From positions 1 to 36,804 of the forward strand of contig SLSQ01000061.1 in NCBI GenBank assembly GCA_007130355.1: 36,804 bases of DNA, given 5' to 3'. The stretch is from Trueperaceae bacterium. Its GTDB lineage: Bacteria > Deinococcota > Deinococci > Deinococcales > Trueperaceae. The notes under the pieces were generated by a model. The model saw nothing but the letters and a program-made list of their open reading frames with translations. It made no database searches and was not told the DNA's origin. The position numbers and the translations under genes were made by a program. Positions within the stretch are counted from its first letter, which is position 1. Each line of letters starts with the position of its first letter. This document shows, piece by piece, positions 1 to 9,172 of this stretch.

Positions 1-413
1 CCCTTGCGCCGCCCCCCGGCCTGACGCGCCATCGACGCGGCCGCGGGATGGAAGATCGCCGACCCGAGCCCGCCGATGGCGAGCACCAGGAAGAGCGCCC
101 AGACGGTGGGCACGACCGGAAGCAGGCTCATCAGCGCCGAACCGACGATCAGTCCCAGCGCGGCCGTGCGGCGTCGGCCCCAACGGTCGGCGAGGGCTCC
201 GGCGAACGCCTGCAGCACGTTGCTCGAGAACGAGATCAGGGCGACGAACCCGGCCAGCGCCGCCTCGCCCAGGCCGAAGCGGGCCTGGAGCGTCGGCAAC
301 AGTACGGGCAGGATGTTCGCGAAGGCGTCGTTCGTGGCGTGCGCCAACGTCAGCAGCACCGCCACACCGGCACCGCCCGCGGCGGCGGTTCGGCGCGCGG
401 CACGGCTCGTCAT
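1..413 (-). CDS. MFS transporter, N-terminal part (runs off window edge)
   Basis: Own translation of the minus strand from ATG at 413: MTSRAARRTAAAGGAGVAVLLTLAHATNDAFANILPVLLPTLQARFGLGEAALAGFVALISFSSNVLQAFAGALADRWGRRRTAALGLIVG; typical MFS 'DRWGRR' loop and TM helices, fosmidomycin-resistance-like start. Confidence 0.85.
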   Translation of the reverse strand, partial: MTSRAARRTAAAGGAGVAVLLTLAHATNDAFANILPVLLPTLQARFGLGEAALAGFVALISFSSNVLQAFAGALADRWGRRRTAALGLIVGSALMSLLPVVPTVWALFLVLAIGGLGSAIFHPAAASMARQAGGRRK

Positions 414-417
414 CCGG

Positions 418-1224
418 TCAATCTACCCGACGGTCCGGGACGAACCGGTACGGCGTCGTGCGGCCGTGGTCGTGGAACCCGAGACGTTCCAGGATCGGTC
501 GGCTCATCGGACCGGCGTCGACCGCCAGCCAGCGCGCGCCGAGCCGGAGCGCGTGGCGCGCCCGGGCGTGCAGCAGGCGGCGGTAGAGGCCCGAGCCGCG
601 CGCCTCGGGCACGGTCGCTCCGGCCAGCAGGGTCGCGAACGGACTTCCGGGCGTACGGGCCATGGTGCCGGTCGCGACCGGGCGATCGTCGACCCACGCC
701 ACCCAACCGGCCGCCGCCCCCGGGTCGGCGTCGTGCAGACCCCGCAGGCGCCCCACGACGCTGGCGGCGTGCTCCGGCCAGACCGCCTCGTGCACCGCCC
801 GGTACGCCGCCAGGTCGTCCTCGTGGTCCGGTGCGACGCGGCGGAGCCGGACGCCCGGCGCCGTGTCCGTCGCGACCGTGGCCGCGACGACGACGTGGGC
901 GGGCGCGAGGAGGAGCGTCTCCGGTTCCTCCGGCACGAAGCCGGCGGCGCGCAGCCGCGCCCCCAGGTCGGACGGCCGGTCGTGCGCGTACGTCTTCCAC
1001 TCCACCGCTCGGCCCAGGCGCGCGAAGCGGTCGCGCTCCGCCGCGATGACCGCGTCCGGGTCGGGCGCGCCGGCCAGGTCGGACCAGACGATCCAGGCGC
1101 CGCCGTCCGGCTCGAGGTGCCGGATCGTGCGCGCCGTGCGCTCGACCCGCACCGGCGGCAGCGCCGGTCCCCGGCGTTCGTGGCGGTCGAAGCTCGCGAG
1201 CAGATCGTTCGGTTCCGTCGTCAT
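418..1224 (-). CDS. GNAT family N-acetyltransferase
   Basis: ORF 418..1320 trimmed to ATG at 1224 (MTTEPNDLL...); contains VPEARGSGLYRRLLHARARHALRLGARWLAVDAGPMSRPILERLGFHDHG, a GNAT acetyl-CoA-binding pattern. Confidence 0.85.
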   Translation of the reverse strand: MTTEPNDLLASFDRHERRGPALPPVRVERTARTIRHLEPDGGAWIVWSDLAGAPDPDAVIAAERDRFARLGRAVEWKTYAHDRPSDLGARLRAAGFVPEEPETLLLAPAHVVVAATVATDTAPGVRLRRVAPDHEDDLAAYRAVHEAVWPEHAASVVGRLRGLHDADPGAAAGWVAWVDDRPVATGTMARTPGSPFATLLAGATVPEARGSGLYRRLLHARARHALRLGARWLAVDAGPMSRPILERLGFHDHGRTTPYRFVPDRRVD

Positions 1225-1292
1225 CGGCCGACAGAGTACGTCACGGGGTTCCCGCGACGCTCGAGCCCGTACGCCGTAGACTGCGGACGACC

Positions 1293-3161
1293 ATGCCGAA
1301 CGAACGGGAATCGACCGCACGCGCTCCGGCCCCGGACGCGCCCGCAGCGGAACGGAGCGCCATCCCGGAGCGGCTGGCGGAGGTCGCCGACCTGCTGCCG
1401 GGCGCCGTCTACCTGTTCCGGCGCGGGCCCGACGGAAGCTACTCGGTCCCGTACGCGAGCGGGCGCATCGAGGAGCTGTTCGACGTTCCCGCCGGTCACG
1501 CCACCGGCGACGTCGGCGAGGTCCTGAAGCGGGTCCACCCGGACGATCTCGGCCCCTACCGCGACTCGGTCGAACGCTCCGCCCGCGACCTCGCGCCGTG
1601 GCGCCACGAGTTCCGCGTGGTGCACGGAGACGGCACGGTGCGCTGGCTGGCCGGACAGGCGACCCCGCGGCGCGAGGAGGACGGCGGCGTCCTCTGGCAC
1701 GGCTACGTCTCGGACGTCACCGAGCGACGCGAGCTGCACGAACGGATGCGCACCCGGACGGCGACGCTGCGGCAGGTGACCGACGCGCTTCACGACGTGG
1801 TGGTCCGCGCCGGTCCGGACGGCACGATCGACTTCGTGACCCCCAGCCTCCGCACGGTCCTGGGCCTCGACCCCGACGACGCGATCGGCATGCCGGTCGC
1901 GTCGCTGTTCGACCCCAGCGCCGAGGCGACGGTCGAACGGATGCTCGCGGAGGGCGCACGACGCCCGGTCGAACTGCGCGGCGCGCGGCCCGACGGGCGC
2001 GACTCGTGGCTCGACGTCTCCTGCCGCACCCTCCCGGACGACACGGGCGGCGGCGCGGTCCTCGCCTGCCGCGACGTCACCCGTCGCGTCGCCGACCGGC
2101 GCGACCTGCAGCGACAGGCGACCCTGCGCCGCACCCTGATCGAGACCACCAACGAGATGTTGGCCGCCTCCCTCGGCGAGGACTTCTACCCGTTCCTGAT
2201 GGAACGCGCGATCGCGGTCGTGCCGGACGCCGAGGCGGGCAGCATGGTGTTCTGGAACGAGCAGGAGGAGCGCTACCGCTTCGTGGCCGCGCAGGGCTTC
2301 GACCTCGAGGTCTTGCGCTCGATTCCGCTCACGCCCGCCGAGTTGGGGCGCAGCGACCCGCCGCGGGTGGTGCGCATCCACGTCCACGACACCGAGGGGC
2401 GGTTGAGTCCGGAGAAGCTCGCACGGTTCGCCCACGCGGGGAACCTCGACCGGATCAAGATGACGCTCAGCGTACCGATCGAGACGGCGGGCCGGCTCCG
2501 GGGCTACCTGAACCTGGACAACTTCCGCGACCGAGAGGCGTTCGGTCCGGACGCGATCGAGGTCGCGGAGCTGCTGACGGCCCAGGTCGGGATCGCGCTG
2601 CAGCGCCTCGAGCTGGAACGCTCCCTGCGGACCGAACGGGCCCGCTACCGGCACCTCGCCGATCACGATCCGCTCACCGACCTGCCGAACCGGCGCCTGT
2701 TCCAGGACCGACTCGCACAGGCGCTCAAGCACGCGCGCCGCAGGAACGGACGCGTCGCGCTGGTGTACGTCGATCTGGACGCCTTCAAAGCCGTGAACGA
2801 CCGTTACGGACACGCGCTGGGCGACGCGCTGCTGACCGCCGTGGCGGGGCGCCTGCAGGAGGGCGTCCGGGAGGAGGACACGGTCGCCCGTCTGGGCGGC
2901 GACGAGTTCGCGGTGGTCCTCGCCGACGTGTCGGGCTCCGAGGCGGCCGAGACCGTCGAACGCAAGCTTCGTGCGGCCGTGGAGCGGCCGCTCGACGCGC
3001 ACGGGGTCCGGCTCCGGCCCCGCGCCAGCGTCGGCTTCGCCCTCCATCCGGACGACGGCGGCGACGGTGAAGCGTTGATGCGCGCGGCCGACGCCGCGAT
3101 GTACCGAGCCAAGCAGGAGCGCCGGTCCGCGACGCGATCCGGAGCGTCCCCCGAGCGCTGA
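1293..3161 (+). CDS. PAS/GAF-containing diguanylate cyclase (GGDEF)
   Basis: 622 aa; PAS-like N-terminal regions, GAF-like middle, C-terminal DHDPLTDLPNRRLF...RLGGDEF (2895-2909) with RxxD (REED) five residues upstream, as in an inhibitory I-site. Confidence 0.93.
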   Translation: MPNERESTARAPAPDAPAAERSAIPERLAEVADLLPGAVYLFRRGPDGSYSVPYASGRIEELFDVPAGHATGDVGEVLKRVHPDDLGPYRDSVERSARDLAPWRHEFRVVHGDGTVRWLAGQATPRREEDGGVLWHGYVSDVTERRELHERMRTRTATLRQVTDALHDVVVRAGPDGTIDFVTPSLRTVLGLDPDDAIGMPVASLFDPSAEATVERMLAEGARRPVELRGARPDGRDSWLDVSCRTLPDDTGGGAVLACRDVTRRVADRRDLQRQATLRRTLIETTNEMLAASLGEDFYPFLMERAIAVVPDAEAGSMVFWNEQEERYRFVAAQGFDLEVLRSIPLTPAELGRSDPPRVVRIHVHDTEGRLSPEKLARFAHAGNLDRIKMTLSVPIETAGRLRGYLNLDNFRDREAFGPDAIEVAELLTAQVGIALQRLELERSLRTERARYRHLADHDPLTDLPNRRLFQDRLAQALKHARRRNGRVALVYVDLDAFKAVNDRYGHALGDALLTAVAGRLQEGVREEDTVARLGGDEFAVVLADVSGSEAAETVERKLRAAVERPLDAHGVRLRPRASVGFALHPDDGGDGEALMRAADAAMYRAKQERRSATRSGASPER

Positions 3162-3179
3162 ACCGAGGCGCGGTTCAGC
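3157..3179. terminator. Bidirectional hairpin between convergent genes
   Basis: GCTGAACCG-AGGCG-CGGTTCAGC, 9-bp perfect stem; contains the stop codons of both convergent genes (3159-3161 and 3175-3177). Confidence 0.6.
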
Positions 3180-5121
3180 CGCGGACCGCTTCGGGCGCCT
3201 TCGCGCCGTCCCGGCCATGCTTCTCGCGGTACATGCGGCGGTCGGCCAGGCGCAGGAGCTGGTCGGCCGCGAGGGCGTCGGTCGGGAACGACGCGATCCC
3301 GACGTGCGCGACGAGGCGTCGGCCGCCTTCGCGCACCGTGGCCAGCGCCTCCGCGATCCGGCGTCCGGTCCGGGAGGCGTCGTGATGGCCCTGCTGCGGA
3401 AGGATGGCCAGGAACTCGTCCCCGCCCCAGCGGGCCACGACGTCCCCGGCCCGCACCGTCCGGCGGAGCGCGTCGGCTGCGGCGTTCAGCGCCCGATCGC
3501 CGGCGGCGTGTCCGAACCGATCGTTGATCGCCTTGAAGGCGCCGAGGTCGATCACGACCACCGCCACCGGTTGGTCGGCGCGTTCGGCGCGCGCGAGCGC
3601 GCGGTGCAGCTCCATCTCGGCGCCGCGACGGTTCAGAAGGCCGGTGAGCGCGTCGGTGACCGCGTCGCGGCGGGCGCGGTCGCGGTCGTGCGCGACGCGC
3701 AGCAGGGTGCGGGCGGTCAGCGACCACTGGCGCGCCATCCGCACCGAGTCGCGCCCGAACGCCGTGGCCCGGGTCGCGGAGTGCAGCACCAGGAGCGCGT
3801 CGACCGAGGTGCCGACCCGGACCGGAACGGTGAGGTCGGCGCGCACCCGTCCCAACGACGCGTCGAGCCCCGCCTCGCGACCGAGGCCGATGCGGCGCGC
3901 CATGCGCAGGTACCGCCCCCCCTGGGTCGCCAGGACCCGTGGAGCGGCCTCGCCCCAGGTCGCGCCCTCGGGGTCGTACCAGGCGCGCGCTTCGGCGTCG
4001 CCGACCCGCAGATCGTCGAGCGCGCCGAGGTCGTAGCCGAGCGTGGCCCGGAAGACGAAGGCGTCGCCCTCCGCCTCGCGCGCCAGGAGCGCCCCCGCGT
4101 CGGCGCCGGGGACCGACTCGATCGCGGTCTCGAGCAGCAGCGGGTGGAGCGCCTGGGTCGGCAGGTCCGGCAGGCGCTCCTGGAGCGAGATCATGCGCTC
4201 CTCCGCCTCGATCGTGGCCGCCCGCTCGAGCGCGGTCGCCAGCACCGGCGCGACGCCGCGGATCAGGGCCAGGTCGCCGCCGTACGGCGGTTCCGCTTCC
4301 GGGAACGACAGCGCCAGGACCCAGCGCGGCGCGTCGCGGCGACCGATCGGCGTGACCGACACGTGCGGATCGATCGGCAGGTCGGGCAGTGCGGCGCCGG
4401 AATCGGCGTACGGCGAAGCGAACACGGGCACGTCGTCCAGCAGCGCGCGCCACGCCAGGCCGGTCCCGCGTGGAAGGCCGGACGCGAGCGCTTCGCGGCG
4501 GGCGATCGCGCCCGCGCCGACGTCGGCCAGGACGTGCAGACGTCCGCCCCGGTCGACCAGCAACGCGCCGGCGCTGGCGCCGACCGCGTCCGTCAGGCGG
4601 CCGAGCGCCGCGGCCGCGACCGACTGGCTGCCGTCGGCGACCATCGGTAGCTCGGCCAGGTCCGCGGACAGGCGGGCTTGGATCGTGGCGTGCCGCTCGC
4701 GGAGGCGACCGGCGACCCCTTCCGCCAGGCGGATCCCTTCGGTCAGGTCGGCGTCCGGGATCGGCCCGGGACGCGCGACGCGGATCGCCTTGCGGACACC
4801 GCCGGGACAGGCGATCCCGAGCACGACCATCCCGCCGTCCGTGCCGCTCGGCGCGTCGACCCGGACCGGCGCGCCGTCCGCGAAGCAATCGGCCACCGCG
4901 CCGCAGTCGGGCGCGGCCGGAATCCAGGCGGGGCGGACGCCGTCGGGTCCGGAGGCGAGTTCGATGCCGCGCAGGCCGGTGGGGCCGTCCAACACGACGT
5001 CGGCCCACGCGTCCGGCCAGCGCCGGGCGAGCGCGTCCGCGACCCGGGTCCAGACCGGGCAGCGGGACCCGTCGATCGGGACGTCGTCGAAGAGGGGTTC
5101 GTCGTTCCAGCGCCACTGCAC
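3175..5121 (-). CDS. Multidomain diguanylate cyclase (sensor/GAF-like + GGDEF)
   Basis: 648 aa; C-terminal RDAVTDALTGLLNRRGAEMEL...RWGGDEF (3412-3426) with RAGD I-site-like motif; GTG start with AAGGAG upstream. Confidence 0.92.
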   Translation of the reverse strand: MQWRWNDEPLFDDVPIDGSRCPVWTRVADALARRWPDAWADVVLDGPTGLRGIELASGPDGVRPAWIPAAPDCGAVADCFADGAPVRVDAPSGTDGGMVVLGIACPGGVRKAIRVARPGPIPDADLTEGIRLAEGVAGRLRERHATIQARLSADLAELPMVADGSQSVAAAALGRLTDAVGASAGALLVDRGGRLHVLADVGAGAIARREALASGLPRGTGLAWRALLDDVPVFASPYADSGAALPDLPIDPHVSVTPIGRRDAPRWVLALSFPEAEPPYGGDLALIRGVAPVLATALERAATIEAEERMISLQERLPDLPTQALHPLLLETAIESVPGADAGALLAREAEGDAFVFRATLGYDLGALDDLRVGDAEARAWYDPEGATWGEAAPRVLATQGGRYLRMARRIGLGREAGLDASLGRVRADLTVPVRVGTSVDALLVLHSATRATAFGRDSVRMARQWSLTARTLLRVAHDRDRARRDAVTDALTGLLNRRGAEMELHRALARAERADQPVAVVVIDLGAFKAINDRFGHAAGDRALNAAADALRRTVRAGDVVARWGGDEFLAILPQQGHHDASRTGRRIAEALATVREGGRRLVAHVGIASFPTDALAADQLLRLADRRMYREKHGRDGAKAPEAVRG

Positions 5122-5265
5122 GCGGCACGCTCCTTCCGCGAGGCTCGCGGTTCCGTGGGGGGAGCCCGTCCACCGCCGTGCGGCGCGGGTCCTCCCCCTC
5201 TAGGATCGAGAGCATGCCCGAGGGGCGCTCCCCGGGTTCTTACGCGCGGCGCGGGCCGCGTCGGG

Positions 5266-6618
5266 TCAGGTCCGGACGCCCGACCAGAGCTCCAGGAAGC
5301 GGACGGTGGCGAGCGTGCCGCGATGCAGGTCGCGGGTCCGCAGGTGCTCGTTCGGTCCGTGGATCCGGCTGCCGGGATAACCGCAACCGATCCCGACGAT
5401 CGGCACGCCGAGGTCGTGCACGAACGGGTGCGCCGGCCCGGAACCGGGGCTGTTCGGCTGCAGCGCCGGCGGAACGCCGTACGTCTCCTCGAGGGCCCGC
5501 ACGGCGTGCGCGAAGAACGGGTCGCTCAGGTCGGAGCGCGCGGCCGGCTCGGCGTGCTGCAGCGGGATCACCCGCACGTCCTGGAACCCGTGCCGGTCGA
5601 GGTGCCGCCGGATCGCGTCGCGCACCGCGACGGGGTCCTGACCCGGCACCAACCGCAAGTCGAGCTTGGCGGTCGCTTCGCACGGAAGCACCGTCTTGGC
5701 GCCCTCGCCGCCGTAGCCGGCGTGGATGCCGTTCACGTTCAGGGTCGGCTCGAGGTACAGCGCCCGCTTCCAGGCGGCGCCGGCGAGGCCGCCCTGCCAC
5801 CGTTCGATGCCGAACGTCCGCGCCAGCTCCACCTCCTCGTCGGGAAGCGCGTCGACGTGCGCGAGCAGCGCGGCGTCGGGCGCCTCGATGCCGTCGCGGA
5901 ACCCTTCGATCGCGACGGTGCCGTCGGCGTCGCGGAGGCTGGCGACGGCGGCGCTCATGCGCCAGGCGGCGTCGTCGGCGACGGAGCCGAAGCTCGAGTG
6001 CAGGTCGCGGTCGGCGGTACGGACGTGCAGCTCGACGGTGACGATCCCCTTCATGCCGGCGAAGCTGACGGGACGCTCCGAGGCGTCGACGCCGCCGAAC
6101 TCCCAGAGGCACCCGTCGGCCCGCAAGGCGTCCCGGTGCGTGCGGACGTACTCCGGCAGGTGGGGGCTGCCGATCTCCTCCTCGCCCTCGATCAGGAAGG
6201 CGACGCCGAACGGAAGCGCTCCGTGCCGCTCGCGGAACGTCCGGAACGCCGCCAGGCGGGAGACCAGCTCGCCCTTGTCGTCGGCCGCGCCGCGGCCGTA
6301 GAGCGCGCCGTCCCGTTCGGTGAGCTCGAACGGAGGGGAGTCCCACGCTTCGACAGGGTCTTCGGGCTGGACGTCGTAGTGGTTGTAGAGGAGCAGCGTC
6401 GGGGCGCCCGGCACCTCGTGGCGGGCGTGGACCACCGGCGCTCCGCCGGTGTCGTGGAGGACGGGGTCGAACCCGTCCTCACGAAGGATGCCGGCGACCG
6501 CCTCGGCGGTCTCGGGAATGGCCCGCCCGTCAGCGGCGACCGACGGCGACGCCACCAAGCGCCGCAGCCGGTCGACCGCCTGAGCGTAGACCTCGCTCGA
6601 GAGCCGGTCCTCGCTCAC
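5266..6618 (-). CDS. M20 family peptidase/dipeptidase
   Basis: GTG at 6618 overlaps the upstream stop (GTGA). Motifs LLLYNHYDVQPEDPVEAWDSPPFE, GRGAADDKGE, FLIEGEEEIGS, GANDLHSSF-like TADRDLHSSFGS, IHGPNEHL. Confidence 0.95.
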   Translation of the reverse strand: MSEDRLSSEVYAQAVDRLRRLVASPSVAADGRAIPETAEAVAGILREDGFDPVLHDTGGAPVVHARHEVPGAPTLLLYNHYDVQPEDPVEAWDSPPFELTERDGALYGRGAADDKGELVSRLAAFRTFRERHGALPFGVAFLIEGEEEIGSPHLPEYVRTHRDALRADGCLWEFGGVDASERPVSFAGMKGIVTVELHVRTADRDLHSSFGSVADDAAWRMSAAVASLRDADGTVAIEGFRDGIEAPDAALLAHVDALPDEEVELARTFGIERWQGGLAGAAWKRALYLEPTLNVNGIHAGYGGEGAKTVLPCEATAKLDLRLVPGQDPVAVRDAIRRHLDRHGFQDVRVIPLQHAEPAARSDLSDPFFAHAVRALEETYGVPPALQPNSPGSGPAHPFVHDLGVPIVGIGCGYPGSRIHGPNEHLRTRDLHRGTLATVRFLELWSGVRT

Positions 6619-8117
6619 CGCGGGGCGACGTCGATCATCCACAGCCGCTCGTCGGTGCGCGGCTCCCAGTCGATCGCGTCCGACACGCCGTACAGGTCCT
6701 GCGGCTTGTACAGGTAGATCGCGTACGCCCGTTCCGTCATGAGCTCGAGCGCGCCGCGGTACGCCTCGAGGCGCGCGTCGCGGTCGACGGTGCCGCGGCC
6801 GGCGTCGAGGAAGGCGTCGAGGTCGGGGTCGGAGGTGTAGGAGAGGAGCTCGTCGGTGCGGAGCAGCGACGGCAGGATGAAATCGGCGTCCAGTGGCGCG
6901 TTGCCCCAGCCGATCAGGTACAGGTCGGGTGCATTGCCGCTGAACAGGTCGCCGACGTAGGCGCCGTACTCGCGAATCTCGAGGTTCACGTCGATGCCGA
7001 CGGCGCCGAGCTGTTCGGCGACCGCCTGGGCCACGGCGGCGTCGCCGACGTAGCGGCCGTTCGGGCTCTGCAGCGTCAGTTCGAGGCCGCTGGCGTGGCC
7101 GGCCTCCGCGAGCAGCGTGCGGGCCGCGTCGGGGTCGTACGGGAACGGCTCGAACGCCGGGTCGTAGCCGAAGTCGACCTCGGTCAGCAGCGTGGTGGTG
7201 GGCGTGCCGCGACCGTCCAGGATCCCTTCGACGATCCCTTCGACGTCGACCGCCAGGTTCAGGGCGCGCCGCACGCGCGGGTCCTGGAGGGCTTCGTTTC
7301 CGGCGACCGAGTTGATGCCGACGTAGATGGCGCGGGCGCCGTCGACCGCCTTCAGCGACACGTCCGGCGCCGCTTCGAGGACCGGCGCGAGGGAGGGCGG
7401 AATCTGCGCGGCGACGTGCGCTTCGCCCGCCTGCAGGGCCGAGACGCGGGTGACCGCCTCCGGGGCGGGGCGGAAGGTCAGTCCGTCGACCGCCGGAGCG
7501 CCGCGCCAGTGGTCCTCGAACGCCTCGAGCCGCAGCTCGACGTCGCGCTGCCAGGAGACGAAGCGGAAGGCGCCGGTCCCGATCGGATTCCGGCCGAACC
7601 GTTCGGCCGCGCCGTCGCCGTCGAAGGCGTGCGGCGGCACGATCAGCAGCTCGCTGAAGTGGTGCTCCGCGAGCGGCATCGGGCGGGTGGTGCGGAGGGT
7701 CAGTTCGTGATCCCCGTGCACCTCGACCTCCTCGATGAAATCGAAGCCGCCACGGATGGCGGAGCCGGTCTCCTCGTCCAGGATCCGGGCCACGGTGAAC
7801 GCGACCGCCTCGGCCGTGAACGGCGTGTCGTCGTGAAAGAGGACGTCGTCCCGGAGCTCGAAGCGCCAGGTGGTCTCGTCGACCGCCTCCCACGACTCGG
7901 CCAGACCGGGAGCGTAGCCGCCCTCCGCCTCCTTGTCGAGCAGCGCGTCGAAGACGTTGATGAGCACGTTGAAGGTGGGGGTCTCACGGTTCAGGGTGGG
8001 GTCGAGGGTGGCGGCGTCGGCGGACTGCATGACGACCACGTTCTGCGCCGCGGCGCTGGCCGCGAGCAGAAGCGCGGCGACGACCGCGAGGAGTCGGGGG
8101 CGAAGAGGTAGGTGCAT
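6615..8117 (-). CDS. ABC transporter substrate-binding protein (peptide/oligopeptide, SBP family 5)
   Basis: 500 aa; signal peptide; AATLDPTLNRETPTFNVLINVFDALL...LAESWEAVDETTWRFELRDDVLFHDDTPFTAEAVAFT; SD GGAAGG upstream. Confidence 0.95.
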   Translation of the reverse strand: MHLPLRPRLLAVVAALLLAASAAAQNVVVMQSADAATLDPTLNRETPTFNVLINVFDALLDKEAEGGYAPGLAESWEAVDETTWRFELRDDVLFHDDTPFTAEAVAFTVARILDEETGSAIRGGFDFIEEVEVHGDHELTLRTTRPMPLAEHHFSELLIVPPHAFDGDGAAERFGRNPIGTGAFRFVSWQRDVELRLEAFEDHWRGAPAVDGLTFRPAPEAVTRVSALQAGEAHVAAQIPPSLAPVLEAAPDVSLKAVDGARAIYVGINSVAGNEALQDPRVRRALNLAVDVEGIVEGILDGRGTPTTTLLTEVDFGYDPAFEPFPYDPDAARTLLAEAGHASGLELTLQSPNGRYVGDAAVAQAVAEQLGAVGIDVNLEIREYGAYVGDLFSGNAPDLYLIGWGNAPLDADFILPSLLRTDELLSYTSDPDLDAFLDAGRGTVDRDARLEAYRGALELMTERAYAIYLYKPQDLYGVSDAIDWEPRTDERLWMIDVAPR

Positions 8118-8158
8118 CGGTTCCTTCCTTTCGGTACGGAGGGCGGGGGTGCGACGGA

Positions 8159-8172
8159 CCCCTCCGGAGGGG
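8159..8172. promoter_or_regulatory. 14-bp perfect palindrome in divergent SBP/permease intergenic region
   Basis: CCCCTCCGGAGGGG, lying between the two divergent start codons. Confidence 0.35.
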
Positions 8173-8241
8173 CGACGTCGCGCCGACCCATCGTACGCGG
8201 CCCCAGGGCGAAAGGGCGTGAGGCGCAGGCGCCGCGCGGGA

Positions 8242-8247
8242 TAGGCT
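8242..8247 (+). promoter_or_regulatory. Putative leaderless -10 box of permease gene
   Basis: TAGGCT then 7 nt then GTG start at 8255. Confidence 0.45.
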
Positions 8248-8254
8248 GTCCGCC

Positions 8255-9172
8255 GTGTTCGCCTACCTGACCCGTCGCCTGCTGCTCAGCGTCGCCGTGC
8301 TGTTCGGCCTCTCGCTGCTGGTGTTCGCGATGGTGAACCTCTCCGGCGATCCGGTCCGGTTGCTCCTCCCGCCCGAGACCTCCGCGGCCGAGGTGGCGCG
8401 CTTCCGGACCGCGATGGGGCTCGACGATCCGCTCCCCGTGCGGTACGTCCGCTTCCTGTCCCACGCCGTGCGGCTCGACTTCGGCGCCTCGATCCAGCTT
8501 CGCGATCCGGCGCTCGAGCTGGTGGCGCAGCGACTGCCCGCCACCCTCGCCCTCGCCGGTCTGGCGGTCGCCGCCGCCGTCCTGATCGGCGTGCCGCTCG
8601 GCGTGCTCACCGCACTGCGCCGGAACACGCCCTGGGACACGGTCATCACCTCGCTGGCGTTGGTCGGCCAGTCGACGCCGGTGTTCTGGGTTGGGGTGAT
8701 GAGCATCCTGCTGTTCGCGGTCGAGCTGCGCTGGCTGCCGTCGTCCGGTTCGGGCACCTGGCGGCACCTGGTCCTGCCGGTCGGCACCCTCACGCTCTTC
8801 CTGCTCGGGGGGCTGGTACGCGTCACCCGTACGAGCATGCTCGAAGTGCTCGACCGTCCGTACGTCCGCACCGCCACCTCGAAGGGACAGTTGAGGCGGG
8901 TCGTGGTCTGGAAGCACGCCTTCCGCAACGCGATGATCCCGGTCGTGACGCAGATCGGCCTGCAGATGCGGTTCGTCATCGGAGGCAGCGTGATCACGGA
9001 ACAGGTGTTCGCCTATCCGGGCCTCGGTCGGCTGCTGGTGAACGCCGTCTACGCGCGCGACTACCCGATCGTCGAGGCGGGCGTGTTCCTCGTCGCCCTC
9101 ATCCTGATCGCGGTGAACACGCTGGTCGACCTTTCGTACGCCTGGCTCAACCCGAAGGTGAGCATCGCGTGA
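8255..9172 (+). CDS. ABC transporter permease (DppB/OppB-like)
   Basis: 305 aa; MFAYLTRRLLLSVAVLFGLSLLVFAMVNLSGDPV ... EQVFAYPGLGRLLVNAVYARDYPIVEAGVF. Confidence 0.95.
   Translation: MFAYLTRRLLLSVAVLFGLSLLVFAMVNLSGDPVRLLLPPETSAAEVARFRTAMGLDDPLPVRYVRFLSHAVRLDFGASIQLRDPALELVAQRLPATLALAGLAVAAAVLIGVPLGVLTALRRNTPWDTVITSLALVGQSTPVFWVGVMSILLFAVELRWLPSSGSGTWRHLVLPVGTLTLFLLGGLVRVTRTSMLEVLDRPYVRTATSKGQLRRVVVWKHAFRNAMIPVVTQIGLQMRFVIGGSVITEQVFAYPGLGRLLVNAVYARDYPIVEAGVFLVALILIAVNTLVDLSYAWLNPKVSIA

Noticed and set aside
4678-6717. 679-aa plus-strand ORF spanning the M20 gene and the GGDEF gene
   Set aside because: Crosses the boundaries of two well-supported minus-strand genes; no recognisable domain.
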